A stretch of DNA of 64,000 nucleotides from Terramyces sp. JEL0728 (GCA_027603945.1 JADIIU010000013.1:1-64000); one strand, 5' to 3'; shown: positions 33,557 to 44,219, numbered from the stretch's first letter. Notes: generated from the sequence alone by a model not told the origin. Program-made: numbers and translations.

Positions 33557-35102
33557 TTATATGCCTAATTTATTTTTTATCCTTTGGATTTCTATTGACA
33601 ATGAAATAACAGTATATAATAAAATGGCAATTACAATTAATTGCCACTTTTCTTTGATAATCTCCAAAACCTCCCTCTTTTCTGTGGTTTGGGTTTCTTG
33701 AACCACTTTAACCGTTTCCCTCACAGTTACGTGTCTCACAGTTCCATTATCGTCAGGTAATGGCTTTAAACTTTCTTGTAAAACTTGAATCAAGTCGTGA
33801 TAATATTCCGGGATTCGCGAGCGAATTGCTTGCTGAATTGGCATTTTTATCATTGAAAAAGTGTTGGATTCGAATTCTACCGAATAACTAGTAAGTAGAT
33901 TTGCATAGTTTGGGGTCGTCTTGTTGCGCAAAATGCATGTCCATAAAACCGTGCAATAGCTGTTACTAAATGGAGCCCCGGTATTGGTTGTAACGCTTTT
34001 GACACATATTGAATCGTTAGATTTGGAAACTATGGTGTCCACTGTCACTGATCCAATGGTCTGTATGCCGACAAACATGTCAAATTTAATAGTTCTGGAA
34101 TACCCTATCCTTGCGCGATCAAAATCCAGCACTGCTGCATCGTGTCCTTTTAGTTTCCAATGGGTTTTCCGTAAATTCAATATTCCTCGACGCGATTGCA
34201 TAAACCAGTCCATAAAAGATTGGGATTCTCCGTTGGAACTTGTTTCTGCAAGCGGTGCGAATTCTTCGTTGGTAATCTTACAATCGCCAAATAGTCTGTC
34301 CCAGAGTAAGTGAAAGTTCACAGGGAAGGCTTCGTCTGAAAGCACATGTCCTTTGTTTGCATGCGCGCAGCTATCCTGTGTTACATCCACTAAAGTTGCG
34401 CTTTGGTTGATAAGTGGAGGCGCTTGTATACTTTCGGCTTCCTTGAGTTTGGCGATACTTGCTGGTGATACTACCGAATCGACTGTAATCTCATCAATGC
34501 CAATATGCTCGGCAGAATTTGGCGTGGAAAAGTAACTTTCAGCATTGGATTGCTTCCATATCGATACTAGTCTTTCAAAAGCGGAATCTCTAGATATAAA
34601 ACTTGCAAAGAGATACTGGGATTAGGTTGATTTTACGCTTTGGTTACCGCTCTTAATTTCAATTGCGTTTGGTATAAATCCTGCTGTCGATTTGCGTCGA
34701 ATCACTTCAATATCGTCGAAATATATTACAACCTGGTATAAGAATGGAGATACTCTGTGGGTGATTCCCAATATCGAAGAATGAAAGCATATTCTTCTGT
34801 GCGTCATGTAGATACGTCCTTGAGCCAGCCCAGCTCCTCGTTTCAACGCACATAGGTAATCTATATTAATCGCAATAACCATCAATCAGCAATTCAGATT
34901 TTGATATCTCTGGAAACCTGCAATGTAAATCTTTGTTCCGACGCGAATTTTCTTTCAACGGAGGATTTGAAGCTATTGAACTCCTCCAGTCTAGTGTTAT
35001 CTCTGAGCTTCTTCCTTCATCAACATTCATTTGAATTAGGGATTGTTTTATCCTTGTTGACGTAACAGATAAATTAAACAATAACGGCCTCATGACTGCC
35101 AT
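33557..35102 (-). CDS. GRAM/VASt sterol transporter (Lam/Aster type)
   Basis: Exons 35102-34880, 34860-34637 and 34615-33557 (introns 19 and 21 nt) encode 501 aa. The GRAM domain spans about residues 60-165: FPEISKSELLIDDYLCALKR, then GRIYMTHRRICFHSSILG, RRKSTAGFIPNAIEI and YLFASFISRDSAFERL. The VASt domain starts at about 238 with GHVLSDEAFPVNFHLLWDRLF. A coiled region and a C-terminal membrane anchor (LIVIAILLYTVISLSIEI, about 475-495) follow. Lam/GRAMD1 proteins move sterol between ER and plasma membrane at contact sites. The order GRAM-VASt-TM is complete, though the protein is shorter than yeast Lam proteins. Both introns interrupt the GRAM domain; removal restores it perfectly. Confidence 0.85.
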
Positions 35103-35176
35103 TTTTCCACTCTGAGATGCTCACAGTGGCCAGTACGATCCCGCAACTATATAATTTTAAACTGCAATATATTAAT

Positions 35177-35466
35177 TCAAGACTGTTTCTTGGCCTTGAC
35201 TGACTTTGAAAGAACGAACGAGACAAATCCACCGATTAATGAAATTCCGACTACTAATAAAAGAACTGGGATTCTGATTGCCCATTCGTAAGGGAGAAAC
35301 AAAGAGTGAAGGTAATGATCCGGTGCTAAAAATGGCTGCATTTAACTACTATTTACCACTATGAATACCCAGGTAGAGTAATATGTAAATACAAAGAACG
35401 AAATGAACATCATTATCGATCCGACTATTTTATCAGATACAGACTATGTGAGGATTGGATTACCAT
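35177..35466 (-). CDS. DPM2: DPM2, regulatory subunit of dolichol-phosphate mannose synthase
   Basis: Three exons 35466-35464 (the ATG itself), 35443-35357 and 35335-35177, with introns of 20 and 21 nt, give 82 aa; human DPM2 has 84. DPM2 is a two-span ER protein that stabilises the Dpm1 synthase, which makes dolichol-phosphate mannose for N-glycans and GPI anchors. The reconstructed protein opens MSVSDKIVGSIMMFISFFVF and has TYYSTWVFIV, then PFLAPDHYLHSLFLPYEWAI and a second span before a KAKKQS tail. All three blocks match the family in order and spacing. A frame upstream of the ATG stays open for eight codons to another ATG at 35487, so a slightly longer start is possible. This gene is invisible to simple ORF calling. 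Confidence 0.88.
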
Positions 35467-35572
35467 TTGCGTTTTGGAAAAAAGCATCTCTGAAAATAAA
35501 GTAGAGACCAATCTCTCCCTAGCAACAGCCGCACTTGGACAACGTAAAATAACAGCGGGACAATTAACTTTA

Positions 35573-37483
35573 TTATACTTCTTGAGAGAGCTGTTGAACA
35601 AGCGACAAAAACCCATTCTGCTTCTTTATGTTCTACATTAACAAAAACTACTTCATTCCTTTGATTCTCAATCAATTTTTTCAAGTCGTTACTCTCAGTT
35701 TTGAAAATCCTTAGTTTGTCCTTTAATTGGTTAATCTTGGATTCGAATAGCTGCTGCTGCTTGTCCAATACATTTTCCATTGTTTCCAATTTTTCCAGTA
35801 GTGACAATTTTTCTCTTGTTGCTGATTCTATCTGTTGGATTAAGGCTTGCTTGTCCTTGGAGTAAAACAGTTTTTGTCTTTCGATAGTGTGTTCGTAAGC
35901 CTCGCCCTCCCTTTGCAGCTGATCTTGAATATTATCAAACTGTTCCTGCAGCGCTTTCTTTTCTGCCTCGATGGAATCCAATTTTTCGCTTTATTAGCAA
36001 TATTTACTTTGTAGACGATATCTGCCTTGTTAAGGATTCCAATTTGGAGGCGTGATTATTCAGCAAAACAGCTTTTTCATCGATCCGTTTCCTTAGCTGT
36101 TCAATGTTGATGTTTGCTTGTTCTTTATCCATCAACAAGGACCTATTAGTCGATTCTAGCACTTCGGTTGTTGAATTCAAATCTACAACTTGTTTTTTAA
36201 TTCTAGAGCATTCATTATCCAGTTCCTTGCGTATCAGATCATTTCTGTTTTCAATATCAACCGAGCGCTGCTTTAATGTATTCAATTGTTTGTCCAATTC
36301 GTTTTTTTCAGTTTCCAGTAACGATATTTTAGACCAGTCATCTTCCCTTACAAGTGCAATCTTTTCCAGAGAGTCTTTTTCAATTGTACTGATTTTATCT
36401 CGCAATTCTGCAATCAGTTCATTGTTGGCAATAATTTCGCTCTTCAAACTAGTGATTTTCACCCTGTAATCTTCAATGGCATTCTGGTTGTCAGTCTTTT
36501 CTTTGATTAGTTGCATTTTCAAATCAGAAGTTTCCATGTTATATCGATGCGCATTCTCCTCGACCAAATTCAAGTTCTTGTCCAACTCTTTGCGCAATCT
36601 ATTGCAGTCTTCTTTTGTGTCATCTTGTTTACGGAGTAATAGTCGCATTTCTTCCTCCATTGAATAGCATTTTGATTGCAGACTTTCTTTTTCAGAATGG
36701 AAACCTTTTGAAGCAGCAATGTATTCTGCCAATTGTCTCTTGTGGTTCCTCTCTTCTTGCTCTGACAATAATCGCAAATCTTCTTTTTCGGATCGTAGCT
36801 GGTCAAGTTCTTGCAATAAAGCTCTTACGCGCAGCTCCAATTCGGTTTTCTCTCTTTGGGTGCTTCTTAATCGCTCAATGTTAATCGTATCCTCTATTGT
36901 TATTACAGAATACCAGAATTATCCTGCAGCATCGATATCTTTGATTTCATATTAGAAATAGCAACTTCATGCGCTTGTTCGTGTTCTTTTAGAGTTCGCT
37001 GCATATTTGAAATCTTTAATTCACAGTCATTTTGAGTGGATTCAAATTCGCGCTTGATTTTGTAATACAAGTTACGAAATTTGACTGTTTCCTTCTCCAG
37101 AATACCAAATTTTTGTTTCTGCTGTCTCTCTACATCATGTTGGATATTAATTTTCAACAATTCATAGTCCTTTTGTAAAATCGGCTTCTTCAACTGAGCC
37201 AAGTATTCTTGTTCTTTTTCTGTTAATTTCCTCTTCAGCTTTTCTTTCTGTTCGTCCAAATCATTTAAGAGTGACGCTTTCTCGTTGCAAACGATTTGGT
37301 ATTCCTTCCCTAGCTTCTCTAGCTTCTCTTCGACATTTTGGCAATTTATGGTGAGCTAAATCAGAGCGCTTTTACTTGGTCGAAATTATCTTTGCAAGTC
37401 TCGTTTTCCTTTTTCAGTACTTCTACTAGGGCCAGTGTTGCTTTTAGTTTGTCTAATATCGATTCCGGAGTTGAACTGGTCAT
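35573..37483 (-). CDS. Coiled-coil protein resembling CEP83
   Basis: Exons 37483-37376, 37355-36914, 36893-36008, 35988-35652 and 35632-35573 encode 610 aa. Introns are 20, 20, 19 and 19 nt. Nearly the whole chain is heptad-patterned, charged coiled coil. The segment LQKDYELLKINIQ ... FRNLYYKIKREFE ... RLRSTQREKTELELRVRALLQELDQ resembles CEP83/CCDC41, a distal-appendage protein that docks basal bodies. The assignment is moderate, because coiled coils align easily. The last intron (35633-35651) matters: without it the frame runs into a hydrophobic tail that mimics a membrane anchor and overlaps DPM2. With it the chain ends LVQQLSQEV, still coiled coil, and TAA overlaps AATAAA (35569-35574). 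Confidence 0.6.
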
Positions 37484-37542
37484 TAAAACGCGTAAATTTC
37501 AACTCGCAAATGAACATAAAAAAGCATATATTAACAAACCAC

Positions 37543-39045
37543 TCATCTGCTGGAAACGAAAACTGGCAGCCGTTCCAACCCGAATGTTAAATACTGGGTT
37601 TCAACAGGCACAAAGTTATCCTGCAGCTTGAATCTAAACTTCTTTACCAATTCAACCAAAACAATTTTAATTTCAATCAGTGCCATCTTTTGACCAATGC
37701 AATTGTGTGGGCCATCACCAAACGGAAGGTAATACTGTTGCAAGTTTTCATTCCATCTGTCGGGATTGAATTTCTTTGGTTCTGGGAAATACTCTGGATC
37801 TTGATGTATCGCAGCTACATTGATAACCAAACCAGTGTTTTTTGGGACATGGTACCCTCTGATTACCACATCGTTTACGGTCTCTCGCAGGATAATTGCA
37901 GCAACAGTATTCAGCCTCTGACTTTCTTTAACGACTTTGTCCAAGTACTTTAACGAATCCAAAGTTTCCACAAGATTGCCAGTGCTGAAATCAACATTTT
38001 CGACTTCATTAAACAACTTTTCTTGTATTTCAGGATTCTTGCATATTTCAAACACTATCCAGCCAAGGGTATTGGATGAAGTTTCGTGCCCGGCAATAAA
38101 GAAGCCAAGCAGTTCGCCGTGAATCTCTTCCTTGTTCATGGCCTGAGTTAGCGCAGAGTACCTTGTCAACAAGGAGTCGGTGCAAGACATCCATATCTCC
38201 ATTGTGTTGGTCAATCTTTTTCAATCGCTCTTGAGTCAATTCATCCAAGAACGAATTAATCTTTTCCTTGGCATGAACAATGTTTGGAGAATCGTTTGCA
38301 ATCTTTGCCCACCTCCAAAACGGTTTTGGAACGACACCGCGCAATAACATGGGATTAGTAATTAGTTCTTCAAGCTCGTTCCATTTCTAAATAAAACCCG
38401 AATTACCCATTCCAAATCGTCTTGTAATTTTTCAACTGCTTTGAAAGAATATCCAAACGCAACCAACGAGATGACATCCAGTGTCAATGATTTGAAAATA
38501 GTAATGAAATTCATTACCTGGCCCTCCTTGGTTTTCAATATTGTATTCAGTTTGGTAACAGTTTCCAAGGACATTCTGCCAGCATGTCGGAGATGGCTTG
38601 GACCGAATGCAGGTTGAATGAGTTTACGGTGACGCTTCCATTGCGGACTGGTGCTGTAACCAAAGAGGGTGTGGTCCAGCAACCCACCCAACATGTCTTG
38701 AAATAAGGTTCCTCTGACAAAGTTGTTTTGGTCACTAAAGATACGCTTGGCATCTTCAGCTTTGTTAATCATCACCCGCTTGCCAATGAATGGCGAATCA
38801 AAGTACACAATCGGTCCGTACTTTTCGGCTACATCCAAAATCAAATGAACATGGGCTTGCGCAGAGTTTCTTGTCTTTAATTTGTTGAAATAGAGCGGAT
38901 GGAGCAGGTGCAACAGGAATGGATATGCGGGTGTGCTTGGCATTTTTGTCAGTGGATTCAATCTACGTTTTATCCATCTGTAGATTGAGACCAGAGCAAT
39001 CGCAGATACTACTGCTGCAGTTGCATTTTGAAACGTGATTGGCAT
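37543..39045 (-). CDS. Cytochrome P450 monooxygenase
   Basis: Exons 39045-38407, 38386-38162 and 38142-37543 (introns 20 and 19 nt) encode 487 aa, normal for a microsomal P450. An N-terminal signal anchor (AAVVSAIALVSIYRWIKRR) is followed by a proline-containing hinge. The I-helix oxygen-binding motif is AGHETS (about residues 305-310), the K-helix ESQR (361-364), the PERF-like NPDRW, and the haem loop FGDGPHNCIG with the ligand Cys near 436. All catalytic elements are intact. I cannot assign a CYP family or substrate. It is a stand-alone gene 60 bp from the start of the CEP83-like gene. Confidence 0.93.
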
Positions 39046-39128
39046 TCAAAATTGGAATTTAATACGCACAAATAAAGGCTATATTCAAAGCTTCAGCTAA
39101 TTTAACCAGAAAGATCTGCGAGCGTAGT

Positions 39129-39779
39129 TTATTGAAGCAGTTCCAGTTTCTCTTCATCTGGCAATTTCAGAGAGTCAAGCAGTGTTAATTTATCATTAAA
39201 ATATCGCATTGAAGCCAAACATTTCCTTATAGATTCATTCGTCAGCTGCGGTGCAATTGCGAGGCAAGTCTTTAGTCTACTGCACTCGTATTCGAATTCC
39301 GACAGTACAAATGTAATCTACACATTAACAAGGGTTACATTTTCATTCAACTCGTGTTGTTCCTGCACAAATTTCAAGCGCTGCCTGTCGTTTGTCCTCT
39401 GCTGGATGTCAAAGATCTCTTTCACTACAACGCTGTTATTACTCCTTCTCCGCATCCGCATCCACTTTCTTCTACGCACAAAACTAACGCTGTGTTTATT
39501 AACTGTTGCTTCCCAGTGATCATTATAAAACGTGGTATTGTAAGACCATCCTTGGTCGTCTACCGACCCATTCATATCCACCATCCAGTCTGAAAACCAC
39601 TCGTAATTAGGAGGACATTGGTAATATTTGATATCTACAACATATGAACTTGATTCGTTTGAGAACGGTGATACATCTGTAGGTAGGAGCGCTTTTTTGC
39701 CGAAATTATATTTGCCAAATATAATTGTTCCCCTTTCATTTTCATATATGCGATCGCAAAGCACCTCGTCCTTTTCCAT
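39129..39779 (-). CDS. Stand-alone dysferlin-domain protein
   Basis: Exons 39779-39339 and 39317-39129, with a 21-nt intron, encode 209 aa. The dysferlin fold (as in Spo73, peroxisomal Pex30-type proteins and TECPR1) is recognisable by order. It opens YENERGTIIFGKYNFGKKAL, continues LPTDVSPFSNES and YEWFSDWMVDMN, then GWSYNTTFYNDHW and VRRRKWMRMRRR. Small dysferlin-only proteins act at membranes; yeast Spo73 shapes the prospore membrane. The C-terminal part is helical and unassigned. No membrane span is visible. Which subfamily it belongs to is open. The stop overlaps AATAAA (39128-39133). Confidence 0.7.
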
Positions 39780-39831
39780 CTACCTCTACAGAAAATATTT
39801 CACAAAAATGTGGCGAGTTTGAAATGTTTGT

Positions 39832-39863
39832 GGCTAAAAATAGAATTGGCTAAAAATAGAATT
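39832..39863. repeat. Two-copy 16-bp direct repeat
   Basis: The unit GGCTAAAAATAGAATT occurs twice in direct succession, followed by GGC of a third copy. It sits just upstream of the dysferlin-domain gene, possibly in its promoter. Confidence 0.6.
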
Positions 39864-39949
39864 GGCAAATACCAGGATATTAGCGCTTTAATGAACCCGC
39901 AACGACTGAAAGATTACAGCGCTGCAGACTAGGACTGAATGTCCGCGAT

Positions 39950-40456
39950 TCAAGCTTTTATTTGGTATCTACCTTTGGCATCTATAACCAGAGATCCATC
40001 AATACAAATCATCCCCTTGTTTCCTTGTACAGAATAAAAATTCTCCAGCTCATTGCAAATGCAAATAATATTATCATTAAACTCAAGTTCGTCAATCACA
40101 CAACAGCAAATATCAACCGAACCAGTATTATATAAATGAAAATAATTGATACTATTGTTTGCCATTACGATATGCGAATTCGTTTTTACGAATAGTGTTG
40201 CGATTTGACAGTTGGAGATTGACAGGTTGCCGGATTCAATTTTCAATGTGTTGATTCTACCACCGGTGATCATTGCTTTTCCCCTGGTTTCCAATTCAAT
40301 GCTGTAATCGTATGGTATTGTAATGTAAAAGTCAATGTTTTTTGTTATGAGGATTTTGTCTTCTATTGGATATCCCGTTTGGTTGTAAGATATATGGTCG
40401 ATATCTTTGATGGTTATAATAATCCGCGAATCGGCTGTAGATGTAATCTTTAGCAT
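39950..40456 (-). CDS. Hypothetical beta-rich protein
   Basis: A 168-aa open frame, read as one exon. It is rich in short alternating beta strands (RIIITIKDIDHI, KILITKNIDFYITIPY, LKIESGNLSISNCQI) without signal peptide or membrane span. The pattern recalls DUF4097/FAM185A-type beta-solenoid proteins, but no signature is decisive. Several Cys (ICCCVIDEL, IICIC) cluster near the end. A GTAGAT...AAG 18-nt stretch near the 3' end could be an intron and would alter the last residues. Codon use resembles neighbouring real genes. Confidence that it is a gene is moderate. Confidence 0.5.
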   Translation of the reverse strand: MLKITSTADSRIIITIKDIDHISYNQTGYPIEDKILITKNIDFYITIPYDYSIELETRGKAMITGGRINTLKIESGNLSISNCQIATLFVKTNSHIVMANNSINYFHLYNTGSVDICCCVIDELEFNDNIICICNELENFYSVQGNKGMICIDGSLVIDAKGRYQIKA

Positions 40457-40713
40457 TTGCTTTTACTAGTGCCTGGCTATTTTATCAAGCCAGATACGTG
40501 GCACTTACGTGGCATCTGTTACCGACACAACCAGCTCTAAATAGTCTTGGCTGTATCTTTGCTCTGGCGATTAGATTGGTGGTATACCGTACTATCATGT
40601 AATGGCAAATCCACCATTACTAGATGGCTTCCCAACTGCTTGTCCTTTTGATTGATCAACATCCTATGTGCCAATGATTTGCTCAAGAGCCAGAGTATTT
40701 GTTTACTTTTTCA

Positions 40714-41517
40714 ATGGATATTACGAATGAAAAGGTCGCTGCACAAATGATTGCATCAAAAGAATTCAATCAGCAATTAGTATTACTGGGCTGCACACTA
40801 GACTATGCAATAGCAGGAGATCCAGAAGCCACAAAGACAATTGTAATCCTCTCACAGCATCGATATCAAGCATGTTTCATTACTCAAACAGCAATCGAAA
40901 AGAAGGTAAGAATAGTGTTGCTAGAGTATCCGGAAACAAATAAATTTATACCAGATATGCGAATTGCTAAACAATTCAGTACCGTATTCAAACTATTCAT
41001 TGGTCAGTTAAAATTGAAAAAATTCGGTTTGATGGGTAACGAAAACTGCGCTTTGTTTGCACAATTCTTGGCAAACGAATACAAAAGTCAGGTATTACAG
41101 CCAATTATTTTATTGGCACCGGTTTTTAAACATTCTTTTCAGTTACCGATCGCATCTTTCTCTCCCATCCTTTCGCCATTGTCGATGCTCACAAAACCAA
41201 TCCTGACTGCGATTAATTCATTCACAAACCTGCTATTAAGCGAGTCTGAAAAGGAATTACTCAATACCAACGGCGGCCAGTTAGTTTACGGCCAAATCAC
41301 AAACAAACAAATACCAAAGGATGATTTTAATGTAGAAAACAAGACTCTGACCATGGTGTACTACGGATCAAAAGATAGCAGTGTAGATCATGCCAGATCT
41401 ACAACAGAAAGGATGCCGTTTGGAGTTTTCCATATCGTAAAGGAGGGGACCAACAACCTCATTTACGACCAGAAAGTCTTGTCTATGGCGTTTGACGAGT
41501 TCAATGGTCGAAATTAA
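40714..41517 (+). CDS. Alpha/beta-hydrolase-like protein lacking the nucleophile
   Basis: A 267-aa single-exon gene; I start at ATG 40714 because the frame above it begins with TTG. The order of elements resembles an alpha/beta hydrolase: a strand TIVILSQHRYQ, then KKFGLMGNENCALFAQFLA at the nucleophile elbow, a hydrophobic IILLAPVF strand, a cap region, and TMVYYGSKDSSVDHA near the usual acid-residue position. The elbow reads G-N-E-N-C rather than G-x-S-x-G, so the serine is missing and the protein is probably non-catalytic, if it belongs here. No signal peptide or transmembrane span. Assignment is tentative. Confidence 0.5.
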   Translation: MDITNEKVAAQMIASKEFNQQLVLLGCTLDYAIAGDPEATKTIVILSQHRYQACFITQTAIEKKVRIVLLEYPETNKFIPDMRIAKQFSTVFKLFIGQLKLKKFGLMGNENCALFAQFLANEYKSQVLQPIILLAPVFKHSFQLPIASFSPILSPLSMLTKPILTAINSFTNLLLSESEKELLNTNGGQLVYGQITNKQIPKDDFNVENKTLTMVYYGSKDSSVDHARSTTERMPFGVFHIVKEGTNNLIYDQKVLSMAFDEFNGRN

Positions 41518-42086
41518 GTTGTTGAACAGTGGAGATTTTCAGATTCTAAAGACTCTTTGATATCCAGGACCCTGGTACCCTGCTTCCCAGGGACTACTTC
41601 GCCTGTGCAGGTAATCAAATCCCCGAGTAATTCCAAATCAGTGAACAATTCAAGACCCTGGAAATAGACTTACTGAATAGGTGGCTTTTATTTGATTGGT
41701 GGTGGCTGGATAATGCAGAGTTGTGATTGGAGAGAGCGGGATGTGAATACAATAAACAGGCAGAAATTGTTTTATCCCTCTTTTTGTAATTTATACGTTG
41801 GCTCAACTTGCGGATGAGTTTGTTACACCTTTTAATATTCACATGGATAATAAAATATCCCCGCAGGTTGTGTTTGTCGTGTGCGGATCTTGAATATTTC
41901 CTTAGCATATGATATACCAGTATTTGCATATGATATACCAGTATCCGCATATGATATACCAGTATTCGCATATGATTACCAGCAATCTCATTATTCTTGA
42001 TCTAAGCAAATACACAGACCGGCATGGTTCATTCATGAAAACACGATAAAACCAGATTAATAATTATAATCTACTATTTATTAAAT
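41518..42086. other. Intergenic with 21-bp tandem repeat
   Basis: About 570 bp between the hydrolase-like gene and the convergent APSES gene. Apart from the repeat at 41905-41983 I see no gene. A minus-strand frame of 118 codons (41615-41971) is only the translated repeat plus random sequence. Confidence 0.5.
41905..41983. repeat. 21-bp tandem repeat, three full copies
   Basis: Copies at 41905-41925, 41926-41946 and 41947-41967 share GCATATGATATACCAGTAT, differing only in their last two bases. A degraded fourth copy follows to about 41983. Because the unit is a multiple of three, it mimics a repetitive peptide on the minus strand. Confidence 0.85.
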
Positions 42087-42848
42087 CTACATATAAGTGA
42101 ATTCAAGCTTTGTAGGTTCCTGTTCGAAAGGAATTTCAAGTGACTGAATCAAGTTGTCAAGATTATACTCGGGAAATTCATTAAACGGTTGATAAAATTC
42201 AGGTGTAAGTGGGTATTGCTTATGGACTGGTTGGAAATTAAATTGATAGTCGGTTGGCGGCATGTACATTTGTTGATTATCCATATTAATTGTCTTTGCA
42301 TTTGGGACGAGTCCTTTAGGGTATGCAGAGTAATAAGCAGTGTTCATATATTTTGTAGATTCGGCTGGTGATAGTGGGTGCATTTTTGGTGGGCTATATG
42401 GTGAGTGTCTTATTGTTTTTTGAGGTGGCGGTGAAATAGTTCTTTGCATGACACTATTTGGTACTGGAACGCCGTCTAGAACATATTGTAGATATTTAAC
42501 ACTGGTGCCAGGTTTGACTTGCGCATCCTTCTGGTTATCGAGAAACAAGATTGGAGCCAGGATATGCATTACTCCGAATCTTTGTGCAAGAGCACGGGCA
42601 GACTCCAAACTAACCCAAGTGCCTTGAAATTTACTGTATCCACCTCTGATTTTTTGGTGACGCCCGATTTGCGATTCATTATCAAGTATTTTCATTCTCT
42701 GTGACTTTGGAAGCCCCGCAATCTTTAGCAGTTGAGTTGCATTGCAGAACGAGTCGTGGATTCGGCGCATCATGAGTGTGCCATCTACCGTCATTTCATA
42801 CACTGGAGTTTGCGAGTAAATAGCAGAATATACTTTGGACATTTGCAT
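42087..42848 (-). CDS. APSES (KilA-N) transcription factor
   Basis: A 253-aa single-exon gene. The APSES DNA-binding domain covers about residues 8-110. It starts YSQTPVYEMTVDGTLMMRR, continues with SFCNATQLLKIAGLPKSQRMKIL and ends TWVSLESARALAQRFGV...LAPIL. This matches Mbp1/Swi4/StuA-type proteins, fungus-specific regulators of cell cycle and development. The Mbp1/Swi4 ankyrin repeats are absent. The rest is low-complexity, Pro/Tyr/Gln-rich (SPPPQKTIRHSPYSPPK), likely disordered activation sequence. A very long spacer lies upstream, suggesting complex regulation. A stretch with AATAAA lies about 15 nt past the stop. Confidence 0.88.
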   Translation of the reverse strand: MQMSKVYSAIYSQTPVYEMTVDGTLMMRRIHDSFCNATQLLKIAGLPKSQRMKILDNESQIGRHQKIRGGYSKFQGTWVSLESARALAQRFGVMHILAPILFLDNQKDAQVKPGTSVKYLQYVLDGVPVPNSVMQRTISPPPQKTIRHSPYSPPKMHPLSPAESTKYMNTAYYSAYPKGLVPNAKTINMDNQQMYMPPTDYQFNFQPVHKQYPLTPEFYQPFNEFPEYNLDNLIQSLEIPFEQEPTKLEFTYM

Positions 42849-44219
42849 GCTACTTTTTTTCTGTAGGGTTTTATACTGAGTTTTAGTGGCAATTTTTCAC
42901 AGTCATTGAGAAGCTCGGGCTCCAAAACCGGGTCTTCTTGAATTGTCTTGGGGACCCTTGAACCCACATGATTGTTAAATAAAGTTGGTTTGAGCTGGAT
43001 CTAGTAGATTTAATTTGTGAAATACCTACGGAACATGCTTGGCTTTCCAAAAGCTCTTTTCCACGATTTGTTTTGGCTCAGTCGAGCCTTGTAATTAGGA
43101 TAAACTCTCTCAACTGCTGCGCCACATCGTCCCCTTTTGAATGGGATGAGGGAAATTGAAACAGAAACTAGAAACCCAGGATAAATCAAGGCTAATATTA
43201 TCTTTTATACTAAAAAGCAACTGGGCTTGTGCTGTTGATTTTACATACCTCGGTATGCATTTCTTGCCTAATGTGAAAAGTAATTAAAATTTCAGGCTTC
43301 TGAAACACAACAGATCCCAGTATGTCAATTATTTTAGCGCATGAAATGAAACGAAATCAACCCTCCTGGATCTAACCTGCGTTTCAACTAATTATCACAG
43401 TATCAAGACCCAAGTCAAGTTAAATTAGCACGTTGGTGTTTTTGATCAGAGAACTGTCAAGTGCAAATGTTTACAAATGACAGTGAAAAAACAAAATATC
43501 GCACCTACGTTGGTTCTATTTATCATGGCGAACCCACTCTGAAAAACCCAGTCCTTTTCTCCTTTAGAAAATGCTGTTCTTTGATGTAGGTCTCTGCCTC
43601 CAAGTCAAAGAGGTACCGCACGACGGTAGATCAGGTTTACTCTAAAGGGCGAAATAGCCTCAACAGTGTCCAAATTCGTAAACCAAGTGATTCCCAAACC
43701 CCATTTGGCAACTCAAGAAGTGTCAAATGAATGGAAGGGGTCTTGGCAGTTTAATTATTCCACGCATCAGTGAATTCTACCATGCTTGTTGCACAGGTGC
43801 TGCTGGTCTATGTTGTGATATCTCTATGATGTACTTTTTTGATCATGCAAGCTTAATGGCATTGTACTCGCACCATCAGCAACTCTTGATTTCGTTTCAA
43901 TACCGACACTATGCAGCTAATCCTAATCATAGAATCACAAATCTGGATTAAAATAACTTGGAATTGGTTCGAACCAACTACTTTGGTTTTTACTCCATCA
44001 AATGAGCAGGATTCGAACCAGCCATCAAAAATCTAGCCTTCAATCGGGGACAGGGCGACAGTAGACCCACTTGGCAATATTCATCAAATTTGAATTAAAC
44101 TATTGCGAGAAATTATTTCGTCCCACAACTATTCTGCCTATGGATATTAGCCAAACTGCGAATGAGTCAAATCGCATGTTCACAGAGTCCCATATTAATT
44201 TCACTATTAATTATACAAT
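42849..44219. other. 1.37-kb spacer upstream of the APSES gene
   Basis: The longest gene-free stretch in the window. It separates the APSES gene from the 3' end of the small TIM gene, so most of it is upstream of APSES. I found no convincing ORF; a 74-codon frame at 43727-43951 has no support. Two similar TTCGAACC motifs occur near 43968 and 44015. It could be an extended promoter, hold a non-coding RNA, or simply be unconstrained. Confidence 0.5.

Noticed and set aside
35460..35632. Hydrophobic C-terminal tail of the CEP83-like protein suggesting a membrane anchor
   Set aside because: It appears only if the 19-nt intron 35633-35651 is read through. Removing the intron gives a coiled-coil end with a stop overlapping AATAAA and frees the DPM2 start region.
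41615..41971. 118-codon minus-strand ORF with a repetitive MRILVYH start
   Set aside because: The repetition is only the 21-bp DNA repeat translated; the rest is not protein-like.
43727..43951. 74-codon plus-strand ORF in the long spacer
   Set aside because: No family match, no splice partners, and composition like the surrounding non-coding sequence.
43960..44060. Possible tRNA genes from two TTCGAACC / TTCGAATCC T-loop-like motifs
   Set aside because: The T-arm pairs poorly, no matching acceptor stem lies at the right distance on either strand, and no D-arm is visible.
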